Shown here piece after piece: positions 27,649-36,754 of a stretch of 64,000 nucleotides of DNA (the first letter of the stretch is position 1; every line of letters starts with the position of its first letter). A model generated the notes under the pieces. The model was not told the origin of the DNA. It searched no databases and saw only the letters and a program-made list of their open reading frames with translations. A program made the position numbers and the translations under genes. Source of the stretch: Lentisphaera profundi. Lineage in GTDB: Bacteria > Verrucomicrobiota > Lentisphaeria > Lentisphaerales > Lentisphaeraceae. The stretch covers positions 2,294,001 to 2,358,000 of the forward strand of contig NZ_CP117812.1 in NCBI RefSeq assembly GCF_028728065.1. Direction: 5' to 3'.

Positions 27649-29514
27649 ATGAAATACCGTCCAGAAATTGATGGCTTACGTGCCATTGCAGTTATTCCCG
27701 TTATACTTTTCCATCTTTCTCCTGCTTTATTTCCTTCAGGTTTTATTGGCGTCGACATATTTTTTGTTATTTCCGGATTTCTGATCACCTCTTTAGTCTT
27801 AAAAGAACAAACCAAAGGGAACTTCTCATTTAAAGACTTTTGGATTCGCAGAATCAAGCGTCTATTCCCTGCCATGGCGACAGTTTTGATCGCGACCTTA
27901 ATTGCAGGATATTTTTTATTGTTTGAAAATGAGTTTAAGTCTCTCGCCGCCCAAACAATTGCAGTTTTGCTTATGCTCGCAAATATTAAAATGTGGAAAA
28001 TGTCTGACTATTGGGCTCCTGCTGCAGAAGAAATCCCTTTACTCCATACATGGTCACTCGGAGTGGAAGAACAATTTTATGTACTTTATGTACTTCTCTT
28101 GGTTTTCATTCTCAAGTTTTCTAAAAAACACTTACTACCTATTATTTCACTGTTATTTATTATAAGTTTTTCTTTATGTATTTACTCCGCAAGTCGCTAC
28201 CCTGATGCCAATTGGTATTTCTTGCATACACGTGCCTGGGAACTTTTAGCAGGTGCCATTGTCGCAATTCTTCTTCAAAAGAATATTTATATTCCCAAAT
28301 ACTTTTCCCTAGTGGGTCTGATTGGAATAGCCATATCCTACATCATTATTGATAAAACATTTCTTTTTCCTAGTGGGATAACAATACTTCCTATTTTAGC
28401 AACAGCATGCTTCATTTTTGCTTCTCATCAAAATAGGTTACTGACGCTAAGTCCCATTGTTTATATAGGAAAAATTTCTTACCCGCTCTACCTTTGGCAT
28501 TGGCCTATTATTGTTTTTTATCATAACGTAATTTATCCAAGTAAGTTGGGCTGGACCGATATCGTATACATTCTTTTACTTACGTTTTTTTGCTCCATTA
28601 CCTCCTATCATTTTATCGAAAATCCAATCCGCCGAAGTCGATATAAGTACACAAGTAAACTCATTTTTACCGTATTAATACTTGTTTTTTGTGTGAGTTT
28701 CGCCATTAAAAAAGATTTTATTGTAAATACTGATAATAGTACATATACCGCAGGTCACAATTCTCAACAAAAATACGAATTAGTCCATCATTGGAAAGAT
28801 GGCCCGCTTATTTTTGGCAAAGACTCACCACAAGTTGTACTTATAGGTTCATCACATGCTAGAATGTATGCGCCAATTATTCATGAAATTTGCGAAGAAC
28901 TAAATATATCTAGCGCTTATTTCACCGCTTCTGGCACAAGTGCACCTTTTGTCTCTGAGTTTTATGATCCCAAAAATGTGAAAATTGGTGGGAATGACCG
29001 AAGCGAATACGATGAAATCAAGCGAAAGAATTTAGCTTTGTGGAAACCTAATATTATAATAACGATAGATAGATATGAAGAATTTTTTTCAGATCCGAAT
29101 ATTGAGCAAATTTACAAGCTTTATTTTTCAGAGCTTAACAAGTATTCTTCCAATATAATAACTCTTGAGCAAATTCCTATTGCTGGTACAGCATCAAATT
29201 TATTACTAAACCTTGAGAGAAATAAATTTAAAAATAACTCTATGTCAGAACATCCTAAACACACTAAAGTACGTAACTTAGCTCACAAAGTAATAAATAA
29301 CCTTTGTAAAGAGTATGATATTGATTTTATCAAAACCCAAGATTTATTCTTGAATTCTGATGGAAAAGTCATTTTTGCCGATAAAAACAATGTCACCTAT
29401 TACAAAGATGATGACCACCTTAATGATCATGGTGCAAGATTAGTAAAATCTCGTTTAAAAGCTGCTATCCTAAGGGCTTTAAAAAAAGCACCCGCCGAAT
29501 ATGCTTCTCCCTAA
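27649..29514 (+). CDS. Acyltransferase 3 with C-terminal SGNH domain (OafA/YrhL-like)
   Basis: This 621-residue protein fuses a ten-to-eleven-helix acyltransferase-3 membrane domain (residues 1-345) to a periplasmic SGNH hydrolase-type domain (about 385-620). The membrane domain has YRPEIDGLRAIAVIPVILFHL, FFVISGFLIT, IRRIKRLFPAM and HTWSLGVEEQFY. The SGNH part has VVLIGSSHARM (block I) and a DDHLNDHGARLV end (Asp/His block V). It should O-acetylate a surface glycan, moving acetyl groups across the inner membrane. Full length, unlike the frameshifted acyltransferase upstream. Confidence 0.93.
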   Translation: MKYRPEIDGLRAIAVIPVILFHLSPALFPSGFIGVDIFFVISGFLITSLVLKEQTKGNFSFKDFWIRRIKRLFPAMATVLIATLIAGYFLLFENEFKSLAAQTIAVLLMLANIKMWKMSDYWAPAAEEIPLLHTWSLGVEEQFYVLYVLLLVFILKFSKKHLLPIISLLFIISFSLCIYSASRYPDANWYFLHTRAWELLAGAIVAILLQKNIYIPKYFSLVGLIGIAISYIIIDKTFLFPSGITILPILATACFIFASHQNRLLTLSPIVYIGKISYPLYLWHWPIIVFYHNVIYPSKLGWTDIVYILLLTFFCSITSYHFIENPIRRSRYKYTSKLIFTVLILVFCVSFAIKKDFIVNTDNSTYTAGHNSQQKYELVHHWKDGPLIFGKDSPQVVLIGSSHARMYAPIIHEICEELNISSAYFTASGTSAPFVSEFYDPKNVKIGGNDRSEYDEIKRKNLALWKPNIIITIDRYEEFFSDPNIEQIYKLYFSELNKYSSNIITLEQIPIAGTASNLLLNLERNKFKNNSMSEHPKHTKVRNLAHKVINNLCKEYDIDFIKTQDLFLNSDGKVIFADKNNVTYYKDDDHLNDHGARLVKSRLKAAILRALKKAPAEYASP

Positions 29515-29922
29515 GTTGACACTCCTTTCGAGTCACAAAACTGTATAGATTTGTTTAAGCCACAGAAGGTTTAAATTGCTGAGTGATTCGTTCGCTACGC
29601 TAAGAACTGTAAAACTTCTACCACATTTAATTTTTCTACTTCGCAAGCGCCATTGGTCTGAGCGTGCTAAGGATAAAAATTGAAGTCCAATCACATTTCT
29701 GCATTAAACAGATCTTACAGATTATTCTTTAATTCAAAATTGAGAATTAAACATTTAAAATTTGAACGCAGTGATAGCTCTGTGGTTAAACCTTTTTTTC
29801 CTTCCGTGTTTTTCTGTGCCTTCTGTGGTTCAAGTTTTCTTTCTACTGATAACTGCTAGATCTGTGGTTAAACATAATTATGAATTTATCATTCAACATT
29901 TAAATTTGGAACTCCGTTCCCC
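29515..29922. other. 408-bp intergenic region with inverted dispersed repeat
   Basis: A stretch at about 29635-29704 (TTCTACTTCGCAAGCGCCAT onwards) recurs almost exactly, in reverse orientation, at about 35420-35487. The rest holds AT-rich and TGTGGTT/CCGTG words as in other gaps. GGAAC-TCC-GTTCC, a mini-palindrome, sits at about 29908-29920, immediately before the next start codon. No gene is seen. Confidence 0.6.
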
Positions 29923-31077
29923 ATGATCCTCCACACACACATCACCCTTGATCCTACTTATGGTGGCCCTGCACGTACAGTGCCGGCCCTCTGCGATGCT
30001 GTGGCTCAAACACGGGAAGTGAGCTTAATTAGTACTTTTACAGGAAATAGGAAACAGGAAACAGGAGGCAGGGGAAAGCAAGAAAGTGCTCAGGTGTCAG
30101 TTGGTAGTGGTCAGGCGAAAAGCTTTGAATTAGTTCAAGTTGGTGATGGAAGCTACAGGAGTTTTGCAACAGCTATAGAGCAAGAAATTGAAAATACTGA
30201 AATCATTCATGATCATGGTGCTTGGCTGCCGAATAATTTAGCCAGCTTCAAAATGGCTAAAAAACATAATAAGCCTTTTATACTCACGACACGAGGCATG
30301 TTTGAGCCCTGGGCGATGGATCATAAGAAATGGAAAAAAAAGCTGGCTTGGTGGCTCTATGAAAGGCGAATCTTACTAGGTGCTGATTTAATTCATGCAA
30401 CGGCTATGAGTGAGGCTCAAAACTTGCGCGCCTTAGGCTGCAAGCAGGATATTGTCTTGATCCCCAATGGCGTTGATTTTCCTAAAATTTTGCCAAGGCC
30501 GCAAAAACAAGAAAACAAAACTTTACTCTTTATTTCTCGGATTCATAAAGTCAAAGGGCTCATGAATCTACTCCAAGCATGGGCGAAGCTGCAGAATGAT
30601 GATTGGTGCATTCGTATTGCAGGACCCAGCGAAGAGGGTCATCGCGAAGAACTCGAAGGCTATATTGCTGATCATCAGCTCAAAAACATTTCTTTCTTAG
30701 GGTCACTCAATGATTCTGAAAAATGGCAAGAATACGTCAATGCCGATCTCTTTGTGCTTCCTACTCATTCAGAGAACTTTGGTGTGGTCGTAGCAGAAGC
30801 CATGGCCGCGGGCCTACCAGTCATTACCACCAAGGGCGCCCCTTGGGCAATGCTCAATGAAAACAATTGCGGTTGGTGGATTGATATTGGGGTAGAACCA
30901 CTTATCGAAGCAATCAGAGAGGCGATGAATCTCAATGATGATGAGAGGCAGAGCCAAGGAGCCATTGCCCAAAAACTTGCCCACGATCATTTCTCTTGGC
31001 CTAAAATCGGTACCGAAATGAATCAGGTTTATGATTACGTACTCGGCAAGGGGGATAGGCCGGGGTGTGTTATCTAA
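29923..31077 (+). CDS. Glycosyltransferase family 4 with repeat-derived insertion
   Basis: This 384-residue GT-B enzyme begins MILHTHITLDPTYGGPARTV. It has the acceptor-side segment IIHDHGAWLPNN and the donor-side motifs LLFISRIHKVKGLMNLL and LPTHSENFGVVVAEAMAAGLPVI. Between strand and helix, residues about 41-70 (TGNRKQETGGRGKQESAQVS onwards) are low-complexity and absent from family relatives I know. The DNA there is a heptamer run (AGGAAAC) plus a GTCAGTTGGTAGTGGTCAGG string, exactly like the intergenic repeats. The reading frame survives, so the enzyme may still be active. Confidence 0.88.
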   Translation: MILHTHITLDPTYGGPARTVPALCDAVAQTREVSLISTFTGNRKQETGGRGKQESAQVSVGSGQAKSFELVQVGDGSYRSFATAIEQEIENTEIIHDHGAWLPNNLASFKMAKKHNKPFILTTRGMFEPWAMDHKKWKKKLAWWLYERRILLGADLIHATAMSEAQNLRALGCKQDIVLIPNGVDFPKILPRPQKQENKTLLFISRIHKVKGLMNLLQAWAKLQNDDWCIRIAGPSEEGHREELEGYIADHQLKNISFLGSLNDSEKWQEYVNADLFVLPTHSENFGVVVAEAMAAGLPVITTKGAPWAMLNENNCGWWIDIGVEPLIEAIREAMNLNDDERQSQGAIAQKLAHDHFSWPKIGTEMNQVYDYVLGKGDRPGCVI

Positions 31078-31078
31078 G

Positions 31079-31122
31079 TTGGCAGTTGGCTGTTGGCTGT
31101 TGGCTGTTGGCTGTTGGCTGTT
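31079..31122. repeat. Heptanucleotide array (TTGGCTG), six copies
   Basis: TTGGCAG is followed by five TTGGCTG units and a partial unit. It lies directly after the GT4 stop codon and ends about 14 bp before the Shine-Dalgarno of the next gene. Confidence 0.93.
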
Positions 31123-31150
31123 AATATAATTGAAGAAGGAGGCAATTGAT

Positions 31151-31492
31151 ATGGCATTTGAAGATTTAGAAGTTTGGAAACGATCTGCAGCTTTATCAGC
31201 TGAAGTGTACCTAGTTTTAAAAGACTTGAAAGATTATGGCTTCAAGGATCAAATCACAAGATCATGCTTGTCCATCTCCAGTAATGTAGCCGAAGGTATT
31301 GAACGAAAAACGAGTAAAGATACTTTAAAGTTCTTAACTTACTCACAAGGCTCATGCGCAGAATTCAGATCTCAAACATATATTGGAATCAAAATAAATT
31401 ACATCCCTAGTAAAATTGGTCATCAATGGGTTCAAGAAAGTAAAGAAATCTCGGCTATGATTATTGGCTTATCTAAATCAATAGCTAATTAA
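31151..31492 (+). CDS. Four helix bundle protein (S23/IVP family), copy 2
   Basis: This 113-residue protein begins MAFEDLEVWKRSAALSAEVY and has LSISSNVAEGIERKT, the hallmark of the family. GAAGGAGG lies 9 bases before the ATG at 31151, which settles the start over an upstream TTG at 31130. It is clearly divergent from copies 1 and 4. Function is unknown; relatives are found inside 23S rRNA intervening sequences and as Avd in diversity-generating retroelements. It follows a heptamer array and sits alone between two polysaccharide genes. Confidence 0.88.
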   Translation: MAFEDLEVWKRSAALSAEVYLVLKDLKDYGFKDQITRSCLSISSNVAEGIERKTSKDTLKFLTYSQGSCAEFRSQTYIGIKINYIPSKIGHQWVQESKEISAMIIGLSKSIAN

Positions 31493-31569
31493 AAAATCTT
31501 TAAACTGCCCACTGAAGACTGATAACTTTAAAAGAAGCTCTCTAATAACTGCAAACTGATGACTCATCT

Positions 31570-32112
31570 ATGATGAAACAAAACTTAGAAAAATTTAATA
31601 ACTCCGACTTTGATCGCGGTGCGTCCAAAGGCAAAGAACTCTTTTGGTTACTCTTGCGTGGCTTCTTCTTTGAATTCTCAGTTCTTCCCCTCAGTGGACT
31701 GCGCCGCAAGATTCTTAATCTCTTTGGTTCGAAGATACAGGGGTCTGTCACCCTCAAACCCCAAGTGAAAATTACTTTCCCCTGGAAACTCTCTGTGGGT
31801 GAAAATTCTTGGATTGGTGAAGAAGCTTGGTTAATGAATCTCGCTCCCATCGAGATCGGAGCTAATGTATCCATCTCTCAAAGAGTTATGCTCTGTACTG
31901 GTAGCCACAATTGGAAAAAAGAGAGCTTTGATCTGATTACTCAACCGATCATTATCAAAGATGGTGCCTGGATTTGTGCCAATGTATTTATTGGGCCCGG
32001 CGTCACCATTGGTGAAAACTGTGTCGTCACGGCAGGCTCAGTAGTGACATGCGACTTGCCAGCAAATATGATTTGCTCGGGCAATCCGGCTAAGCCGGTT
32101 AAAGAAAGATAG
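31570..32112 (+). CDS. WcaF-type hexapeptide-repeat acetyltransferase
   Basis: This 180-residue protein belongs to the left-handed parallel beta-helix acetyltransferases. Hexapeptide repeats run from about residue 65 to 175, including VGENSWIGEEAWLMNLAPIEIGANVSISQRVMLCTGSHNW and IIIKDGAWICANVFIGPGVTIGENCVVTAGSVV. The catalytic His is probably in GSHNW. The N-terminal ENFNN-like region and a hydrophobic segment (LLLRGFFFEFSVLPL) match the colanic-acid WcaF subgroup. It should O-acetylate a sugar of the glycan using acetyl-CoA. Its neighbours are a four-helix-bundle gene and the TviB-like dehydrogenase. Confidence 0.9.
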   Translation: MMKQNLEKFNNSDFDRGASKGKELFWLLLRGFFFEFSVLPLSGLRRKILNLFGSKIQGSVTLKPQVKITFPWKLSVGENSWIGEEAWLMNLAPIEIGANVSISQRVMLCTGSHNWKKESFDLITQPIIIKDGAWICANVFIGPGVTIGENCVVTAGSVVTCDLPANMICSGNPAKPVKER

Positions 32113-32472
32113 CAGATAAAAGAAAGCAAATCACAGATCTAGCAGATAAGACAGATTATTAATAAGTTCGGAGTCATCAGTCATCAGTCATCAGTTAAAA
32201 GTACTAAAGCACGGAATACACGGAAAAGCACGGAATGAAGTCGCTGCGCTCCAATTTTAAATTTTGAATGATAAGGTAGAGTTAACCACGAATTGAGCGA
32301 ATGAAACGAATTGTTCTAGAAGAAAGACACCACAGATCGGGCGCTAGGCTCCAATTTTTAATGGTGAATGTTAAATTTTTAATTGAAAAAGAATACCATC
32401 CGTGTAGATCTGCATAATCTGTGGTTAAAAATAATATTTGTAAAGAACTGAAAACTGAAAACTGAAAAAACT
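32113..32472. other. 360-bp intergenic region with heptamer and dispersed repeats
   Basis: It holds three AGTCATC units at about 32172-32195 and three AACTGAA units at 32446-32466. Between them are AT-rich CCAATTTTTAATGGTGAATG words and CACGGAATACACGGAAAAGC / CCACGAATTGAGCGAATG strings. The last heptamer run lies just before the next start codon. No gene is seen. Confidence 0.65.
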
Positions 32473-33719
32473 ATGAAAATTTCTATTATTGGCCAAGGTT
32501 ATGTTGGCCTACCACTCGCCATTGAATTTGGCAAAAATTCACCACCCTAGGTTTTGATATCAATGAATCACGAATCCCAGAACTTCAAACTGGGAAGGAC
32601 TCTACCCTAGAAGTTGAAGATATAGAATTTGAAGAAGCCAAAGAATTAAGTTTCTCCCGAAATGTCGAAGAACTCAAGGGTTCTGATTATTTTATTGTCA
32701 CGGTTCCCACTCCCATTGACCGTGCTAATAAGCCTGATTTACGACCTCTTGAATCTGCTTCTAAAATGATTGGCTCAGTTATTCAAAAAGGTGCAATCGT
32801 CATCTATGAATCCACCGTCTATCCCGGTGCGACTGAAGAAGTGTGTATCCCCATCATTGAAAAGCATTCAGGGCTGAAATTTAATCGTGATTTTTTTGCT
32901 GGTTATTCTCCTGAACGTATTAACCCAGGTGACAAAGAGCGCCGCTTGCCAAATATCTTAAAGATCACTGCTGGCTCCACTCCGGAAATTGCCGATAAAG
33001 TTGACCAGCTCTATCGTACTATCATCACTGCAGGAACTCACAAGGCCTCGTGCATCAAAGTTGCTGAGGCCGCAAAAGTGATTGAGAATACTCAGCGTGA
33101 TGTCAATATTGCCTTAGTTAATGAACTCTCCCTCATTTTTAACCGCATTGGCATTGATACCCTAGAAGTCTTAGAGGCAGCAGGAACCAAATGGAATTTT
33201 TTACCCTTCCGTCCTGGCTTAGTCGGAGGTCATTGCATTAGTGTCGATCCCTACTACTTGACCCATAAAGCCCAAGAACTCGGCTATCACCCCGAGATTA
33301 TTCTTGCTGGGCGTCGTCTCAATAATGACATGGCCAATTTTGTCGCACAAGAAGTCGTCAAACTAATGATCAAGAAAGGCAATATTGTCCATCAAGCGAA
33401 ATTCCTTATCCTCGGTATTACTTTCAAAGAAAATTGTCCTGACGTACGGAACTCGGGTGCGGTTGATGTGGTCACTGAACCCGAAGAATTTGGTTGCGAC
33501 GTCTCCGTCTATGACCCCTGGGCCGATAAAGCTGAAGTTAAGCATGAATACGATATAGATTTGATTGATAAGCCTAACTCGAAATATGATGCCATTGTCT
33601 TAACAGTCGGTCACAAAGAATTTCAAGAAATGCAACTGCAAGAATTGAGTAATGAAAAAACCGTCATTTACGATATTAAGTATGCCTTGGATAAAAATAT
33701 TGTCGATGGAAGGCTTTAG
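32473..33719 (+). pseudogene. tviB: UDP-N-acetylhexosamine dehydrogenase (TviB/WbpA-like), frameshifted
   Basis: The first 20 codons read [20 protein letters not shown], the NAD-binding start of nucleotide-sugar dehydrogenases. The frame then stops, and the rest continues in another frame to 33719. One missing A in the run at 32533-32537 restores [12 protein letters not shown]. The remainder has [39 protein letters not shown] and the catalytic cysteine in [19 protein letters not shown], all typical of TviB/WbpO enzymes that oxidise UDP-GlcNAc or UDP-GalNAc to the uronate. The intact length would be about 415 residues. Either a sequencing error in the homopolymer or a recent null mutation. Confidence 0.9.
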
Positions 33720-34005
33720 TCGCTGCGCTCCAATTTTTAATGGTGAATTCTTAATTTTAAATTGAAAAGAGTTTAACCATGAATTGAGCGCATGAAACGA
33801 ATTTAAAGAGAGAAGACTTTAACCACGGAATACACTGAAAAGCACGGAAGGTTGATAGACAGTTGCTAGGAAAGAACGTCCATTTCATGGACTGAAAGAT
33901 CACTGCGTTCAAAGAACGTTCGCAAGCGAACTGATAGAACGGCAAAGCCTTAAAGAAGAAAGATAAAAGTCTCTAAGTACTTAAGAATTACTACTGCCAA
34001 CTTTT
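33720..34005. repeat. Mini-palindrome array and AT-rich dispersed repeat
   Basis: After an AT-rich CCAATTTTTAATGGTGAATT element (33730-33768) comes an array of words: GTCCAT-TTC-ATGGAC at 33878-33892, GTTCGC-AA-GCGAAC at 33918-33931 and GGC-AAA-GCC at 33941-33949. Linkers read CTGAAAGATC, CAAAGAAC, TGATAGAAC and TTAAAGAAG. The same words recur at 35.1-35.3 kb in the same order. Confidence 0.85.
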
Positions 34006-34009
34006 ATCA

Positions 34010-34235
34010 CTCAGCGCGAAGCGCGTTAACTTAGGTTAAAGGCTCTTTTCTCAGCGCGAAGCGCGTTAACTTAGGCCGAAGGCCGTTTTCTCAGCGCGAA
34101 GCGCGTTAACTTAGGCCGAAGGCCGTTTTCTCAGCGCGAAGCGCGTTAACTTAGGCCGAAGGCCGTTTTCTCAGCGCGAAGCGCGCTATCAGTGAGGCAC
34201 GAATGCTATTAGGCCAAAGGCCGTTTTCTCCAAAG
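34010..34235. repeat. 40-bp tandem repeat with two mini-palindromes per unit
   Basis: About four and a half units of 40 bp. Each unit has the word GCGC-GAA-GCGC (for example 34054-34064), the linker GTTAACTTA, the word GGCC-GAA-GGCC (for example 34074-34084), and the linker GTTTTCTCA. A related array at 39.97-40.07 kb keeps the stems but changes the loops (GCGC-ATT-GCGC, GGCC-AAA-GGCC). It precedes the AbrB/PIN pair. Confidence 0.93.
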
Positions 34236-34311
34236 CAAGAAATGATAAACACTTGACTAATGCAAACAAAAGTAATACCTTAAAGTAAGGAAAAATAAAA
34301 AGGTAAGAATT

Positions 34312-34560
34312 ATGGCTTTAGCAAAACTTACAACCAAGGGACAAGTCACCATCCCTAAAAGCATCCGAGAATCGCTTCACCTTAATACAGGAGATAAAAT
34401 TGAAATTGTCATCAACAAAGAAGGCGAAGCTGTTATTAGACCCATATCCAAAAAAGTTGATGATATCTTTGGTATTCTGAAAAAACCTCAGCAAAAAACT
34501 CTTAGCATTGAAGAAATGAATGAAGCGATTAGAGATAGAATGCAAAGTAAAACTTCATGA
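34312..34560 (+). CDS. AbrB/SpoVT-family antitoxin
   Basis: This 82-residue protein has the swapped-hairpin DNA-binding domain at residues 1-45: LAKLTTKGQVTIPKSIRESLHLNTGDKIEIVI. The C-terminal 35 residues (KKPQQKTLSIEEMNEAIRDR) should wrap the toxin. It should neutralise the PIN protein encoded next and repress the shared promoter. AAAGGTAAGAATT precedes the ATG. It overlaps the toxin gene by ATGA, the usual toxin-antitoxin arrangement. Confidence 0.92.
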   Translation: MALAKLTTKGQVTIPKSIRESLHLNTGDKIEIVINKEGEAVIRPISKKVDDIFGILKKPQQKTLSIEEMNEAIRDRMQSKTS

Positions 34561-34949
34561 TTGCAGTTGATACAAATATATTAGTTCGTTTCCTTGTTGG
34601 AGATGATGAAAAACAATCTGAAAAAGTTTATGAAATCTTCAAAGATTCGGAAAGTGAGAAATCACAAGTCTATGTTGCCTTACTTGTCATTCTTGAATTG
34701 ATTTGGGTTCTAGAATCTGCTTATAAAATTGATCGTGATGATATTATTAATTCTATAGATCAAATGATTTTAATGCCCATTTTTGATTTTGAAAACTTAG
34801 CAGTCATTCAAAAATTCATTGCTGACGCTAAGAAGTCAAAGTTTGATTTATCCGACTTACTTATCGCACATAGTGCCACTCAAGCTGGCTGTGACAAGGT
34901 CATTACATTTGATAAAAAAGCCTCGAAACATAGCTATTTGAGCTCTTGA
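34557..34949 (+). CDS. PIN-domain toxin (VapC-like ribonuclease)
   Basis: This 130-residue PIN protein shows the acidic residues of the metal site: Asp5 in MIAVDTNILVRFL, a Glu in VILELIWVLES, the Asp pair in KFDLSDLLIAHSA and an Asp in KVITFDKKA. It should cut RNA, often tRNA or rRNA, when released from its antitoxin. The partner is AbrB-type rather than a RHH VapB. The pair lies between the 40-bp palindrome array and a further array at 34.95-35.3 kb. Confidence 0.92.
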   Translation: MIAVDTNILVRFLVGDDEKQSEKVYEIFKDSESEKSQVYVALLVILELIWVLESAYKIDRDDIINSIDQMILMPIFDFENLAVIQKFIADAKKSKFDLSDLLIAHSATQAGCDKVITFDKKASKHSYLSS

Positions 34950-35738
34950 AATAAAGAAGAAAGATCGCTGCGCTCTAATTATGAATGTTGAATTTTAAAT
35001 TGAAAAGAAAGCCAACCACAGATCTAGCGGATAAGACAGATAGGTCGCTGCGCTCTAATTTTTAATGAGAGAGTTAGAACCACGAATTAGGCGAATGAAA
35101 CGAATTGTTCTAGAAGATAAACCGGCGTGCCGCCTCAAAGAAGAAAGAACGTCCATTTCATGGACTTAAAGATCGCTGCGCTGCTAGAAGTAAGATCGTT
35201 CGCAAGCGAACTGATAGAGATAAGAACGGCTAAAGCCTTAAAGAAGAAAGATCGTCCATTTCATGGGCTGAAAGATCACTGCGTTCAAAGAACGTTCGCA
35301 AGCGAACTAAAAGAACGGCTAAAGCCTTAAAGAAGTAGAATCGAGCTAAGTACATAAGAAGCTCTACTGCCAACTGACGGCTGATAACTGCCAACTTTTA
35401 AAATCTGTTTTATCTGTACGTGCAGAAATGTGATTGGACTTATATCCTTAGCACGCTCGGACCAATGGCGCTTGCGAAGTAGAAAAATCAAATGTGCTTA
35501 AATCTGTTTTATCTGTGCGGTTTTGGAGGCCATGCCAAGCTGGTGCTTGGCGTACCCAGGGGATGACAAATTCATTAGCCTGTAATAGATCTGTTATGGC
35601 TATCAAGCTCTTTTTAATTTTCGTGAATTCTGTGTTTTCCGTGGTTAAATCTGTTTTATCCGCACGATCTGTGTTGGTCTTTTACCTGGCATTAATGCGT
35701 TCTTTCAGAACTCCTGAACTTTCATAATCATATTTCCT
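34950..35738. repeat. 789-bp repeat-rich spacer with mini-palindrome arrays
   Basis: Mini-palindrome arrays fill about 34955-34975 and 35130-35335, repeating the words GTCCAT-TTC-ATGGAC, GTTCGC-AA-GCGAAC and GGCT-AA-AGCC twice in the same order. AT-rich and CCACAGAT/CCACGAATT words lie between. A 70-bp segment at about 35420-35487 is the inverted partner of 29635-29704. The last 75 bp (from GGTCTTTTACCTGGC) are the left half of a dispersed element whose intact copy is at 45.97-46.15 kb. No gene is seen. Confidence 0.8.
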
Positions 35739-35757
35739 AGGGCTCACGCCCTGGCTT

Positions 35758-36093
35758 TTATACACTTTTTTGAAGAGCTAATAATTCGAGGGAAAGGTCT
35801 ATCCATTCACCAGTCAATTGTTTAAGTTTTTTATAGTTGTGAATTTGCTCTGAAACATTGTGTAGATCTGCTTCTTTTATGAACTGTGTATATCCTTTGC
35901 CTTTTCTCCTATAACTAAGCTTATGATATGGCCCATGCTTTTGGGGATCCTGCTTGTCTTTACACTTACAGCTGGGGTTTCCACACACATTATATTGTTG
36001 TGAAATACTTCCAGGTCGGAGTTCTCCTAGTTCAGAGATTTCCTGTTTTATTCTTTCGATTCGTGCTTTTATTTCCTGATCAGTTTTACTCAT
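35758..36093 (-). CDS. DUF6788-like accessory protein of the IS4-type element
   Basis: This 111-residue protein (starting MSKTDQEIKARIERIKQEI) contains a CGNPSCKCKDKQDPQKHGPYHKLSYRRKGK segment, a CxxxxCxC putative metal-binding cluster typical of DUF6788 proteins that travel with transposases. AAGGGGCTTTATA precedes the ATG at 36093; an in-frame upstream start would add hydrophobic residues encoded by the palindrome, so I rejected it. A heptad-like helical region opens and closes the protein. It is divergent from the transposase gene, sharing a palindromic spacer. A DNA-binding or regulatory role is inference. Confidence 0.72.
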   Translation of the reverse strand: MSKTDQEIKARIERIKQEISELGELRPGSISQQYNVCGNPSCKCKDKQDPQKHGPYHKLSYRRKGKGYTQFIKEADLHNVSEQIHNYKKLKQLTGEWIDLSLELLALQKSV

Positions 36094-36113
36094 TATAAAG
36101 CCCCTTTTATTCG

Positions 36114-36161
36114 TTGAAATAATTACCGATATCACTATAGTGATATCGGTAATTATTTCAA
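36114..36161. promoter_or_regulatory. Perfect 48-bp palindrome between divergent IS genes
   Basis: 24 bases from 36114 (TTGAAATAATTACCGATATC onwards) are exactly mirrored by 36138-36161, with no spacer at the centre (CACTA/TAGTG). It lies 20 bp upstream of the DUF6788 start and 29 bp upstream of the transposase start. It could be an operator for a dimeric regulator or a cruciform recognised during transposition. Confidence 0.9.
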
Positions 36162-36190
36162 TATAAATCAATCGATGGAAGGTGATTAAA

Positions 36191-36754
36191 ATGATAGCGG
36201 AAAAAGAACTGGAGCTATGGCATGAACTTGCTCAAAAAGTTGGGATGAAACATCTTTCTACGAAGAAGGCTTTTCTACGTCAGCTGGAGCTATATAGCAA
36301 CTCACCTACGGGATCATCATGTCAAATAGCGGGTAGGTCCCCAAGTACTCTTCCTTGGAGTGAAGTTATTTCTACGTATCGTTTTATGGATAATGAAAAT
36401 ATTAGTTTAAAGGCTTTGCGTAGTTTTCGTCGTGAGCTCAGCTTAGCACATCACCCCAAAGGAAGTGATGTACTAGTCATGAACGATATTTCATTATTAG
36501 ACTATTATCATCACACTACCAAGGAAGATCGACGAGCTATTGGTGACGGCAAAGGGAAAGGTTATGAGTATGTTTGTAACCTTGCGGTCAACCCAAGTGA
36601 TGGAGGTGTCCTAGGCGTTCTTCACGATTGTCTAGTTAACTGTGATGGGCCTGACGATGTGGATATGGTGGATTATTCAGATTCGTATCTGAAGAAATAT
36701 CTGAGCACAGATGATTTAGAAGAAATCAAAGAAAACCATAAACGGATATTCTTT
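36191..36754 (+). pseudogene. Tn5-like transposase, N-terminal part (interrupted)
   Basis: This fragment encodes the first 188 residues of an IS4-superfamily transposase. STYRFMDNENISLKALRS corresponds to the Tn5 N-terminal DNA-binding region, and VLVMNDISLLDYYHH holds the first catalytic Asp of the DDE triad. The reading frame is lost at 36754 where the IS1634-like element begins, and resumes at 38594. ATG at 36191 follows GGAAGG; a GTG at 36182 is an alternative. Confidence 0.88.

Noticed and set aside
35494-35727. 77-codon open frame in the repeat-rich spacer
   Set aside because: It consists of dispersed repeat words with no family similarity or ribosome-binding site.
36094-36171. Upstream start for the DUF6788 gene
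   Set aside because: The extension is encoded by the 48-bp palindrome and is hydrophobic; a ribosome-binding site lies before 36093.
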